Positions 24,002 to 32,203 of a stretch of DNA of 64,000 bases are shown piece after piece. Source of the stretch: PALSA-911 sp963743035 (GTDB lineage: Bacteria; Pseudomonadota; Alphaproteobacteria; Acetobacterales; Acetobacteraceae); assembly GCA_963743035.1 (NCBI GenBank), contig CAVUOB010000014.1, positions 27,461 to 91,460 of the forward strand, read 5' to 3'. Position 1 is the first letter of the stretch; each line of letters begins with the position of its first letter. Both the position numbers and the translations under genes were made by a program. Below the pieces are notes generated by a model, which saw only the letters and a program-made list of their open reading frames with translations, made no database searches and was not told the origin of the DNA.

Positions 24002-24943
24002 ATGCCATCGTATCGCCTGCGGCTTGCCTTGCTGGCCGCGCTCGCCACGCTTCCCCTCGTCGGCGCCCAGGCGCAGCAGGCGCAAACGCCGCCCGCGCCG
24101 ACCCCGCCCACGGCGCCACCCCCTGCGGTCCCACCCGCCCTGGCCCCACCTGGCCTGGCCGCGCCGCCCGATCTCGGCGTGCGCGTCGGCCTGGAGCCGA
24201 AGGCGATCGACCTGCTCAAGGCCATGAGCGCCCGCCTGGCCGCCGCCAGGACCATGAGCTTCACCGCCATCGCCACCTACGAAAGCCCGGCACGGACCGG
24301 GGAGCCCTTGGCCTACACGACCACCTCCCAGGTCACCCTGCAGCGCCCGGACAGGTTGCGCGTGCTCACCCCGGGCGATGGCCCGCCATCGGAATTCTAT
24401 TACGACGGCAAGGCGATGATGGCCTATTCGCCGGAGGCCAACCTCGTCGCCGTGTCCGCCGCACCGCCGACGATCGACGCGATGCTGAAGGCGGCCTTCC
24501 AATCGGCCGCGATCTATTTCCCGTTCACCGACGTGATCGTGACCGATCCCTATAAGGACATCGCCGAGGGGTTGAAGATCGCCTTCGTCGTCGGCCAGTC
24601 GAAGGTGGTCGGCGGCACGACCACGGACGTCATCGTGCTCGTCAACGACAATCTGCAGGCCCAGGTCTGGATCGGCGCCGCCGACAGGCTGCCGCGCATG
24701 GTGCGGGCGACGTTCTTCAACGAACCCGGCCATTACCGCCACGTCGTCGAGTTCACCAACTGGCACCTGGACGGGGCGGTTCCGTCCGGAACCTTCGCCT
24801 CGGCGCGCGCCGCGAAGGCGCCGCACATGCAGTTCGCCGCGCCCAATGCCAAGCTGCCGGAACTGTCCCAGACGCCTGCAGCACCGCCTGCAGCGCCGCC
24901 TGCGGCGACACCCCAGGCGCCCGCGGGAGGAAACAAGCCATGA
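24002..24943 (+). CDS. Exported DUF2092-family protein
   Basis: A 313-aa protein with a signal peptide (MPSYRLRLALLAALATLPLVGAQA), then a Pro/Ala-rich linker of about 35 residues, then the DUF2092 domain beginning near LEPKAIDLLKAMSARLAAARTMSFTA and including TSQVTLQRPDRLRV, EFYYDGKAMMAYSPE and VIVLVNDNLQAQVWIG. This fold resembles LolA-type lipid-binding beta sheets, and the domain is usually periplasmic. The C-terminus is again Pro/Ala-rich. The start at 24002 sits directly before the signal peptide. Its stop overlaps the next start (ATGA), so it is coupled to the glycine-rich repeat protein and the two probably act together in the envelope. Confidence 0.85.
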   Translation: MPSYRLRLALLAALATLPLVGAQAQQAQTPPAPTPPTAPPPAVPPALAPPGLAAPPDLGVRVGLEPKAIDLLKAMSARLAAARTMSFTAIATYESPARTGEPLAYTTTSQVTLQRPDRLRVLTPGDGPPSEFYYDGKAMMAYSPEANLVAVSAAPPTIDAMLKAAFQSAAIYFPFTDVIVTDPYKDIAEGLKIAFVVGQSKVVGGTTTDVIVLVNDNLQAQVWIGAADRLPRMVRATFFNEPGHYRHVVEFTNWHLDGAVPSGTFASARAAKAPHMQFAAPNAKLPELSQTPAAPPAAPPAATPQAPAGGNKP

Positions 24944-25632
24944 AGCGATACGCCATTCGCGGAATGCTGGCCGGCACGGCCGGCCTGCTGATCGCGGCGA
25001 TTCCGCTCGATCGTGCCGACGCCTGGTTCCATGCCAACTACGCCGGCGGCCGCACCGTGGGCGGCGACGGCAGCTGGGCCCATGAGGGCCGCTATGGCGG
25101 CACCGCGTCCGGCGGCGGCGGTTCCTGGAGCGCGAACGGCGCCCGCGGCGGCACGGCCTCGGGCGGCGAAGGGTCCTGGCATGCCAGCGGCGCCAGCGGC
25201 GGCACCGCCTCGGGCGGCGAGGGCAACTGGCACGCGACCGGAGCCAATGGCGCCACCGCCTATCACGGCAGTTATTACGGCGGCTACCATCCGCCGACCG
25301 TCGTGAACAACTACAGCACCGGCTGCTACAATTGCGGCGGCTGGAATGCGGGCGGCGCGGTGGCCGCCGGCGCCGTCGGGCTCGCGGCGGGCGCCGCCAT
25401 CGGCGCCGCCTCGGCCAGCGCCGCCAGCGCCAATGCCTATGCCGCCGGGGCGGCCGCTGGGGCCGCCGCCGCGACGCCTGTTTATGTCATGAGCGATATC
25501 TACCCCGCGTTGCCGGCCGGCTGCGGCTATTACCCGGTCGGCGGCGCGGCTTATTACCGCTGCGGCCCCACCTGGTTCAGCCCCTATTACGGCGCCAACG
25601 GCATGTACTACCGCGTCGTGCCCGCCCCGTAA
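24940..25632 (+). CDS. Exported glycine-rich repeat protein
   Basis: A 230-aa protein with a signal peptide (ending near DRADA). Residues 33-110 consist of imperfect repeats of about 17 residues built on GGTASGGEGSWHASGA, at least four in a row, each with a conserved Trp. A His/Tyr-rich segment (YYGGYHPP), CYNCGGW, a long Ala/Gly stretch that could cross or sit on a membrane (AAGAVGLAAGAAIGAASA) and a Tyr/Cys-rich C-terminal domain (GCGYYPVGG, YYRCGP) follow. The repeats suggest an elongated beta structure at the cell surface. It overlaps the DUF2092 gene by four bases. I know no function for it. Confidence 0.82.
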   Translation: MKRYAIRGMLAGTAGLLIAAIPLDRADAWFHANYAGGRTVGGDGSWAHEGRYGGTASGGGGSWSANGARGGTASGGEGSWHASGASGGTASGGEGNWHATGANGATAYHGSYYGGYHPPTVVNNYSTGCYNCGGWNAGGAVAAGAVGLAAGAAIGAASASAASANAYAAGAAAGAAAATPVYVMSDIYPALPAGCGYYPVGGAAYYRCGPTWFSPYYGANGMYYRVVPAP

Positions 25633-25804
25633 CGACCGACGCCAGCGCGCGCCCGGCGTCAGGGCAAAGAGCCGGAGGAGCCGCCGGGGCGGCCTTGACG
25701 CTGCGCGGAACGCTCTGCACCATCCCCCCACAACAAACCAACACACGGACCGGACAGGCTGAACAGGCCGCGAATGACGGGCCGGCACGGGAGGGGCGCA
25801 CGCC

Positions 25805-26965
25805 ATGACTGCACGCGTACTGGCTTCAGGAATCGGCCGCCGTTCGGCGCTCGCGTTGTCCGCCGCCGGCTTGCTGGCGGGACGCGCGCGGGCAGAGGGC
25901 AAGGAGCCGTTCAAATTCGGCTGCCTGATGCCGACCACCGGGCTCGAGGCCGGCTACGGGCTCGATTTCGTCAAGACCTTCGAGATGGCGGTCAAGGACG
26001 TCAACGACCGCGGCGGGGTGAACGGCCATCCGCTGGAAATGATCGTGCTGGACACCCAGGCCAAGCCGGAACTGGCCATTCCCGCGGCCCAGAAACTGAT
26101 CGATGTGGACAAGGTGCCGCTGATCGTCACGGCCTGGAGCTCGGTGGTGAAGGCGCTGGGGCCGGTGATGAACCGCGGCCAGGTGGTACAGATCAACATG
26201 GGCGCCAATTCGCCCGATATCGCCAATCTCGGCGACTACACCTACTCCACCTTCCCGCTCGCCGACGTGGACGTGACGGCGCTGGCGAATTTCGCCTACG
26301 GCAAGCTCGGCAAGCGCCGCGCCGCAGTGCTGTACATCAACAACGACACCGGCATCGGCGGCGCCAAGCTGTTCCGCGACACCTTCACCAAGGCCGGCGG
26401 CGAGGTCGTCGCGTTCGAGGCCTACGATCCGAAGGCGACCGATTTCACCGGGCTGCTGCTGAAGCTGCGCGTGGCCAACCCGGACATGGTGCACATGCAT
26501 TCGCTGGCGGAATTGACCCAGGTGGTCGCGCAGATGCGCCAGCTCGGCATGACGCAGCAGGTCACGACCTATTCGGTCGGCTACAACCCCAAAATCCTGG
26601 CCCAACTCGGCACGGCGGCGGAGGGGCTGATCGTGACCTCGCTGGCGCCGACCTCGGCCAACAACCCGAACGTGGCCAAGCTTCTGGAACTGTGGAAGCA
26701 GGTGGGCCGCGCGCCGAACGGGCTGCCCTATCTGCAATACGCCTGGGACACGACGATCTTCGTCGCCGAGGTCTATGGCTACATGGACAAGAAGGGCATG
26801 GCCATGACCGGTGAGAACTGCGTCAAGGCGCTGCTGGCGATCCGCGAATTCGACCTGCCGATGACCGGCAAGCTGGTGGTCACCGACGACCACCGAGTGA
26901 AGAAGCCGGTCTATCTGTATGTCGTGAAGAACAACAAGTTCGAACTGCTGGAAACCGCGAGCTAA
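25805..26965 (+). CDS. ABC transporter substrate-binding protein, branched-chain amino acid type
   Basis: Periplasmic binding protein of 386 aa of the Leu/Ile/Val-binding (Peripla_BP_6) type. The N-terminus GRRSALALSAAGLLAGRARA looks like a twin-arginine signal peptide, common for this group in alphaproteobacteria. The mature protein starts FKFGCLMPTTGLEAGYGLDF and contains DVNDRGGVNGHPLEMIVLDTQ, typical of the family. It is the first gene of a five-gene run 25805-31087 coding for two permeases, two ATPases and a racemase-like enzyme. The substrate is unknown; the family also takes up amides, urea and aromatic acids. Confidence 0.92.
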   Translation: MTARVLASGIGRRSALALSAAGLLAGRARAEGKEPFKFGCLMPTTGLEAGYGLDFVKTFEMAVKDVNDRGGVNGHPLEMIVLDTQAKPELAIPAAQKLIDVDKVPLIVTAWSSVVKALGPVMNRGQVVQINMGANSPDIANLGDYTYSTFPLADVDVTALANFAYGKLGKRRAAVLYINNDTGIGGAKLFRDTFTKAGGEVVAFEAYDPKATDFTGLLLKLRVANPDMVHMHSLAELTQVVAQMRQLGMTQQVTTYSVGYNPKILAQLGTAAEGLIVTSLAPTSANNPNVAKLLELWKQVGRAPNGLPYLQYAWDTTIFVAEVYGYMDKKGMAMTGENCVKALLAIREFDLPMTGKLVVTDDHRVKKPVYLYVVKNNKFELLETAS

Positions 26966-26990
26966 GCCAGCAGCGGCCGGAACCCCACCG

Positions 26991-27929
26991 ATGATCGATA
27001 CCACGATTCTGCTGCAGATCCTGTGGACCGGCATCGCCATGTCGTCCTACTTCGTGCTGCTGACGATCGCCTTCGCGCTGACGCTGAAGGTGGAGAAGCT
27101 GTGGAACTTCGCCCAGGCCGGGCTGATGGGCATCGCTTTCTTCACCATGTTCTTCACCGTGAACAGGCTGGCATGGCCCGCCTGGGCCGGGCTCGGCACC
27201 GGCCTGCTGGTGACCGTGGCCGCCGCCGTGGCGCTGGAGGCCGGCGCGATCTCGGTGCTGCGGGGGCGCAATTCCGGCGGGCTGACGTTCTTCATCTTCA
27301 CGCTGGTATTCTCCCAGTTCGCCGCCTACGTGCTGACCTTCCTGTTCGGCACCGAGCCGGAGACGATCTTCCCGAGCGTCATGTCCCCGGTGCGCATCCT
27401 CGGCGGCATCGCGGTCAGCGACTGGGACATCCAGGCGGTGGCGACAACCATCCTGCTGTCGGCGGCGCTGTGGAGCTTCCTGCGTTTCACCCGCGACGGT
27501 CAGTTCATGATCGCGGTGGCCGACAACGCAAAGCTGGCGGAGATCTACGGCATCTCGGCGAAGCGAGCCTATGTGCTGTCCGGCGCGATCGCGGCGGTAT
27601 TCCTGACCGTGGGGATCTTTCTCTATGGCACCCGCGCCGGCGTGACGCCGGACGTGCCGCTGGTGCTGGTGCTGACCTCGGTGATCGGCACCCTGCTCGG
27701 CGGGCTCGGCCGGGTGTTCGCCGCCGGGGCGGCGGCGGTGTTCCTCGGTCTGCTGCAAAGCTTCTCCATCCTGGCGATCCCGTCGAAATGGCAGGCGATG
27801 CTGCTGTACGGCGTGCTGTTCGGCGCGCTGATCCTGTTCCCGCGCGGCATCCCCGGCTGGCGGCTGCGCCGCGTGCAGGCACCTGCCGCCGCGCCGCCGG
27901 TCGCGGCCCCCAGCACCGCGAAAGGCTGA
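26991..27929 (+). CDS. ABC transporter permease, LivH type
   Basis: Inner-membrane protein of 312 aa with about eight hydrophobic helices. Features of the LivH group are visible: FALTLKVEKLWNFAQAGLMGI near the N-terminus, the FTRDGQFMIAVADNAKLAEIYGI coupling segment that contacts the ATPases, and VLVLTSVIGTLLGGLGRVF near the C-terminus. It follows the binding-protein gene by 25 bases and is followed by the second permease after 6 bases, so it is in the middle of the operon. The Ala/Pro-rich tail (PAAAPPVAAP) is unusual but harmless. Confidence 0.92.
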   Translation: MIDTTILLQILWTGIAMSSYFVLLTIAFALTLKVEKLWNFAQAGLMGIAFFTMFFTVNRLAWPAWAGLGTGLLVTVAAAVALEAGAISVLRGRNSGGLTFFIFTLVFSQFAAYVLTFLFGTEPETIFPSVMSPVRILGGIAVSDWDIQAVATTILLSAALWSFLRFTRDGQFMIAVADNAKLAEIYGISAKRAYVLSGAIAAVFLTVGIFLYGTRAGVTPDVPLVLVLTSVIGTLLGGLGRVFAAGAAAVFLGLLQSFSILAIPSKWQAMLLYGVLFGALILFPRGIPGWRLRRVQAPAAAPPVAAPSTAKG

Positions 27930-27935
27930 TCACGC

Positions 27936-28802
27936 ATGGAATATCTCGCCGGAACGGTGATCCTGATCGCCTTGTTCATCATGCTCGCCTCCAGCTACAA
28001 CCTGATCATCGGCTATGGCGGACTGAACACGGTCGCGCATCCGATCTTCTTCGCGCTCGGCGCCTATACCTCGGCGCTGCTCGGCATCCATGCCGGGCTG
28101 CCGATGGTGGTGTGCATCCTGGCCGGCATCGCCGCCGCGGTGCTGGCGTCGGTGGTTCTGGCGGTCACCACCTTGCGCATATCCGGCGACTACCTGCTGA
28201 TCGCCAGCCTGGGCTTCCAGCTCGGCCTGCTGCAGCTGATCAACAACCTGGAGTTCACCGGCGGCCCGGCCGGACTGTCGGCGATCCCGAACACCTTCGT
28301 CGGCCCCGGCCGGGGCACGATCTACGTGGCGATCTGCGTCCTCGCGGCGGCGGCCACGGTGTGGGCGATCTGGCGCACGATGCACGGCCCGTTCGGCCGC
28401 GCCGTGCGGGCGATGCGCGATGACGAACTGGCCTGCGCGGCGCTGGGCCGCGGGCTGATCTCCATCAAGATCCTGATCTTCGCGCTCGGCTGCGGCGCCG
28501 CCGGTCTCGCCGGCGGGCTTTATGCCTATTACTTCCAGTATATCAGCCCCGAGCAGTTCCAGGTGGCGCAGTCGGCGCAGATCCTCACCATGGTGGTGCT
28601 GGGCGGCATCGGCACGACGATGGGCCCGATCGTCGGCGCGCTGGTGCTGGTGGCGCTGCCGCAGGCGATCAATTTCCTGCAGCTGCCGAACTCGATGGTC
28701 GGCACCGTTCAGGGCCTGATCTTCACCGTGCTGGTGATCCTGTTCCTGTTCCTCCGCCCGGGCGGGCTGGTGGGGCATGCTGGCCAGGGGGCGGCGCATT
28801 GA
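27936..28802 (+). CDS. ABC transporter permease, LivM type
   Basis: Second inner-membrane subunit, 288 aa, with about nine hydrophobic segments. The LivM pattern is clear: YNLIIGYGGLNTVAHPIFFALGAY at the N-terminus, FGRAVRAMRDDELACAALGRG as the ATPase-contact loop, and GGIGTTMGPIVGALVLVALPQ. It pairs with the LivH-type protein to form the channel. Its stop overlaps the start of the first ATPase gene (TGATG), so translation is coupled. Confidence 0.92.
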   Translation: MEYLAGTVILIALFIMLASSYNLIIGYGGLNTVAHPIFFALGAYTSALLGIHAGLPMVVCILAGIAAAVLASVVLAVTTLRISGDYLLIASLGFQLGLLQLINNLEFTGGPAGLSAIPNTFVGPGRGTIYVAICVLAAAATVWAIWRTMHGPFGRAVRAMRDDELACAALGRGLISIKILIFALGCGAAGLAGGLYAYYFQYISPEQFQVAQSAQILTMVVLGGIGTTMGPIVGALVLVALPQAINFLQLPNSMVGTVQGLIFTVLVILFLFLRPGGLVGHAGQGAAH

Positions 28803-29572
28803 TGGAACCGGTGCTGCGGATCCAGGATCTCTGCAAGGCGTTCGGCGGCATCGTCGTCGCCGACCACGTGGACCTCGCCATCGCGCCGGGCGAGATCCTC
28901 GGCCTGATCGGGCCGAACGGTGCGGGCAAGACCTCGCTGTTCAACCTGATCTCCGGCGTGGTGGAGCCCGATTCCGGCCAGATCCGGCTGCAGGGCCGCG
29001 ACATCGCCGGGCTGTCGCTGCATCTGCGCGCGCGTGCGGGAGTGGCGCGGACCTGGCAGCACATGCGGCTGTTCCGCACCATGACGGTGCTGGAGAACCT
29101 GCTGATGGGCCCGCGCGACTATCCCGGGGAATCGCTGTTCGGCAGCGTGCTCGGGCTGGGCCGGGTGCGCCGGGCGGAGGCCGAGGCCCGCGACCAGGCG
29201 CTCGGCATCCTCGAGCGCATGGGTCTGGCGCAGACCGCGGAGTCCATCGTCGTCGATCTGCCGTTCGGCCAGCAGAAGCTGATCGGCCTCGCCCGCGCGC
29301 TGATGAATGACGGGCGGCTGCTGCTGCTGGACGAACCGATGGCCGGGGTCGAGGGATCGAACTACGAGACCATGCAGCGCGTGGTGCACGACGAGGCCGC
29401 CGCCGGGCGCGCGGTCTGCGTGGTGGAGCACAATGTCGGCTTCATCAAGGATCTGTGCACGACGGCGGTGTTCATGGCCCAAGGCAGGATCCTGCAGCGC
29501 GGCACGGTGGACGAGCTCACGCATTCGCGCGAGCTGACGGAGCTCTATTTCGGCACGGCGGAGGAAACCTGA
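28802..29572 (+). CDS. ABC transporter ATP-binding protein, LivG type
   Basis: Cytosolic ATPase of 256 aa. Walker A reads GPNGAGKTSLF, the Q-loop and the LivG-specific VARTWQHMRLFRTMTVLENLL follow, the signature motif is degenerate (LPFGQQKLIGLARAL in place of LSGGQ), and Walker B is LLLLDEPMAGVEG. The C-terminal EHNVGFIKDLCTTAVFMAQGRIL is typical. The atypical signature is common in LivG proteins. The ATG at 28802 overlaps the permease stop by one base, and its own stop overlaps the LivF-type start. Confidence 0.92.
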   Translation: MEPVLRIQDLCKAFGGIVVADHVDLAIAPGEILGLIGPNGAGKTSLFNLISGVVEPDSGQIRLQGRDIAGLSLHLRARAGVARTWQHMRLFRTMTVLENLLMGPRDYPGESLFGSVLGLGRVRRAEAEARDQALGILERMGLAQTAESIVVDLPFGQQKLIGLARALMNDGRLLLLDEPMAGVEGSNYETMQRVVHDEAAAGRAVCVVEHNVGFIKDLCTTAVFMAQGRILQRGTVDELTHSRELTELYFGTAEET

Positions 29573-30255
29573 TGCTGGAATTCCGCAATCTCAGCGCCCG
29601 CTTCGCCGGCTTCCGAGCGCTGCACGACATCTCGTTCTCGGTCGCGCCCAGGGAGATGGTGGCGGTGTTCGGCCATAACGGCGCCGGCAAGACGACGCTG
29701 CTGCGCTGCGGCATGGGCGACGTGACCGATACCGACGGCTCGGTGCGCTACAACGGCTCGCCCGTGGTGCCGGGCGCGGTCTATCGCAATGCGCGGCTCG
29801 GCATCGGCTTCGTGCCGCAGGGCCACAACGTGTTCCGCGACCTCAGCGTGGAGCGGAACCTGGCGATCGCCGGGCTGCTGCACGATCCCGCCTTCATCAC
29901 CGAGGTCTACCGGCTGTTCCCGATCCTGCGCGAACGCCGGCCGCAGCTCGCCGGCTCGCTGTCGGGCGGGCAGCAGCAGATGCTGGCCATGGGCATGGCG
30001 ATGATGACGCAGCCAAGTATTTTGCTGCTCGACGAACCCACCACGGGGCTGGCGCCGGTGATCGTGCAGGGGATGTTCCGCAGCCTGCTGGAGATCAACC
30101 GCACCACCGGGGCGGCGATCGTCATGGTGGAGCAGAACGTCGCCGCCACGCTGAAGCTGGTGCAGCGCGCGATCGTGCTGAAGACCGGACGGCTGATCTT
30201 CGACGGCCGCGCGGCGGAACTGGCCGCGCATGAGGATCTCTGGAGCTGGTTCTGA
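29572..30255 (+). CDS. ABC transporter ATP-binding protein, LivF type
   Basis: Second ATPase subunit, 227 aa, of the branched-chain-type importer. It shows Walker A GHNGAGKTTLL, IGFVPQGHNVFRDLSVERNL, a full signature motif SGGQQQMLAMGMAM, Walker B ILLLDEPTTGLAP and the LivF-type VMVEQNVAATLKLVQRAIVL. The ATG at 29572 overlaps the previous stop (TGATG). With the LivG-type subunit it forms the asymmetric ATPase pair powering the transporter. Confidence 0.92.
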   Translation: MLEFRNLSARFAGFRALHDISFSVAPREMVAVFGHNGAGKTTLLRCGMGDVTDTDGSVRYNGSPVVPGAVYRNARLGIGFVPQGHNVFRDLSVERNLAIAGLLHDPAFITEVYRLFPILRERRPQLAGSLSGGQQQMLAMGMAMMTQPSILLLDEPTTGLAPVIVQGMFRSLLEINRTTGAAIVMVEQNVAATLKLVQRAIVLKTGRLIFDGRAAELAAHEDLWSWF

Positions 30256-30280
30256 GCCGCGCCTGCAAAGGAACCGTATC

Positions 30281-31087
30281 ATGCGCATCTGGCATCAGAG
30301 TTTTACGGTTTTGCAGGACCTGCCCGCCTATGCCGAGGCGATGAAATCGCACCTGGCCCGCACCCTGCGCCCGGATACCGAGGTGGTGTTCCACGGCCAA
30401 GTCGAGGGGACCTATCCCGGCAACTACCCCGGCGACGATATCGGCTACGGCTTCCTCTATATGATGCACGGGCTGCAATGGGTGGAAGCGGGACGCACCG
30501 CCGAGCGGGACGGGTTCGACGCCTATGCGATGTGCACCATGCCGAACCCGATGCTGCGCGAAATCCGCTCGGTGCTGGACATTCCGGTGATCGGCTTCGG
30601 CGAGACCTGCTTTCACCTGGCAACCATGTTCGGCCAGCGCTTCGGCCTGATGCTGTTCATCGACCGCATGATGCCGCTCTACGCCGAGCAGATCCGCGCC
30701 TACGGCTTCGCCGAGAAATGCGGCTCCATCCGGCCATCCGGCCTCACGTTCAATGAAATGCTGGCCGGCTACACCGATCCGGCGCCGCTGATCGACAAAT
30801 TCACCGAGGCCGCCAGGCGGATGATCCGCGAGGACGGGGTGGACGTGATCATTCCCGGCGAGGTGCCGCTGAACGTATTGCTCGCGATCAACGGCGTGAA
30901 CCGGGTGGACGACGTGCCGGTGCTGGACGGCCTGACGGCGACGATGAAGATGGCGGAGATGATGGTGGATCTGCGGCGCGCCACCGGCATCGCCCATAGC
31001 CGCCATGGCTGGTTCAACGGCGTGAAATCCAGGGAACGCGTGGCCGAGGTGGCGGCCTTTTACGGACTGGACCGGCTGAAGTTCTGA
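30281..31087 (+). CDS. Asp/Glu/hydantoin racemase-family enzyme, single active-site Cys
   Basis: A 268-aa cytosolic enzyme of the aspartate/glutamate racemase superfamily, 25 bases after the last transporter gene. The first catalytic region is present as AYAMCTMPNP. At the second, where two-base racemases carry a Cys, the sequence reads IIPGEVPLNVLL with Glu, so the enzyme may be a one-Cys decarboxylase or isomerase (as in the arylmalonate decarboxylase/maleate isomerase branch) rather than a racemase. A further Cys lies in GFGETCFH. AAAGGAAC precedes the ATG at 30281. Its place in the operon suggests it acts on the imported compound. Confidence 0.8.
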   Translation: MRIWHQSFTVLQDLPAYAEAMKSHLARTLRPDTEVVFHGQVEGTYPGNYPGDDIGYGFLYMMHGLQWVEAGRTAERDGFDAYAMCTMPNPMLREIRSVLDIPVIGFGETCFHLATMFGQRFGLMLFIDRMMPLYAEQIRAYGFAEKCGSIRPSGLTFNEMLAGYTDPAPLIDKFTEAARRMIREDGVDVIIPGEVPLNVLLAINGVNRVDDVPVLDGLTATMKMAEMMVDLRRATGIAHSRHGWFNGVKSRERVAEVAAFYGLDRLKF

Positions 31088-31254
31088 CCGCGGGGGAGCC
31101 GCCCCCGACCCATGCAAAGAAGTGGCCGGCCCGGCGGGTTCGGCTGTATCGTGCCGCGCATGATGGACCCTGTCTGCCACTCGCACCGCCGGCGCGTCGG
31201 CGCGTCCCAGGCCATCCCGACCGCCGATGCCGGCACCGGCGCGGACGTGCCGGC

Positions 31255-32043
31255 GTGAGCCTGCTCAGCTCCGTGAACCCGCTCTATTCGCTGTCCGGCT
31301 TCCTGGTGGGGCTGCTGGTCGGGCAGACCGGCGTCGGCGGCGGGTCGCTGATGACGCCGCTGCTGGTGCTGCTGTTCCACATCCACCCGGCGACCGCCGT
31401 CGGCACCGATCTGCTCTATGCCTGCCTGACCAAGAGCGTCGGCACGCTGGTGCATGGGCTGAACCGGACGGTGGACTGGCGGGTCACCGGACGCCTCGCC
31501 TGCGGCAGCGTCCCGGCGACGGCGCTGACGGTCGCCGTCATTTCCCGGTTCGACCTGACCTCGGCCGAGGCCAGCCGGAACATCTCCGCCGTCCTCGGCG
31601 TGGTGCTGCTGCTGACCGCGGTGTCGCTGGTGTTCCGTGCGCACGTCATCGTGTTCGCCGGGCGGTTGGCGCCGCATCTCCCGCCGCGCCGGACGGCTCT
31701 GCTGACGGTGGCGACCGGCGTCGTGCTCGGGGTGCTGGTCACCCTGTCCTCGATCGGCGCAGGGGCGCTCGGCGTCACCGCGCTGCTGCTGCTCTATCCG
31801 CGCCTGCCAACGGCCAGGATCGTCGGCTCCGACATCGCGCATGCCGTGCCGCTGACCCTGATCGCGGGCATGGGGCATCTGATGCTGGGTTCGGTGGACG
31901 GGCCGCTGCTGGTCTCGCTGCTGCTCGGCTCGGTGCCGGGCATCATCCTGGGCAGCTATCTGTCCCTGCGGATGCCGGACGCGGTGCTGCGCATGCTGCT
32001 GGCGGCGGTGCTCACGTTGGTGGGTGCGCGGCTGGTCTTCTAG
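31255..32043 (+). CDS. TauE/SafE-family membrane transporter
   Basis: Inner-membrane protein of 262 aa with about eight hydrophobic helices in two related halves. The N-terminal LVGLLVGQTGVGGGSLMTPLLVLLF and the second-half SSIGAGALGVTALLLLYPRLPTARIVGSDIAHA are the paired signature motifs of this family, which exports sulfite, sulfoacetate or other organic anions. The start is GTG at 31255. No sulfur-metabolism gene is adjacent, so the exported anion is open. A palindromic repeat element follows the stop. Confidence 0.88.
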   Translation: MSLLSSVNPLYSLSGFLVGLLVGQTGVGGGSLMTPLLVLLFHIHPATAVGTDLLYACLTKSVGTLVHGLNRTVDWRVTGRLACGSVPATALTVAVISRFDLTSAEASRNISAVLGVVLLLTAVSLVFRAHVIVFAGRLAPHLPPRRTALLTVATGVVLGVLVTLSSIGAGALGVTALLLLYPRLPTARIVGSDIAHAVPLTLIAGMGHLMLGSVDGPLLVSLLLGSVPGIILGSYLSLRMPDAVLRMLLAAVLTLVGARLVF

Positions 32044-32065
32044 CTGCCGCCCAGGAAGATCGGGC

Positions 32066-32178
32066 GCCGCCCGAACCCGCCAGGGGCCGAGCCCCTGGAC
32101 CTCATCTATTGGTAAAGGGTTTCCAAAGGGCGACTGCCCTTTGGTGGGTCCGGGCAAAGCCCGGGCTTGCTTGCTTCC
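32066..32178. repeat. Partial copy of the nested palindromic intergenic element
   Basis: Three hairpins in a row: CCAGGGG/CCCCTGG (32080-32098), CCAAAGGGC/GCCCTTTGG (32123-32144) and CCCGGGC/GCCCGGG (32150-32166). The right end GCTTGCTTGC is the reverse complement of the GCAAGCAAG signature found in the other copies. It lies between the convergent TauE and NAD synthetase genes, where it can end transcription from both sides. Confidence 0.7.
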
Positions 32179-32203
32179 AGCTGCCCTCGGCACCCCGTCA
32201 GCG

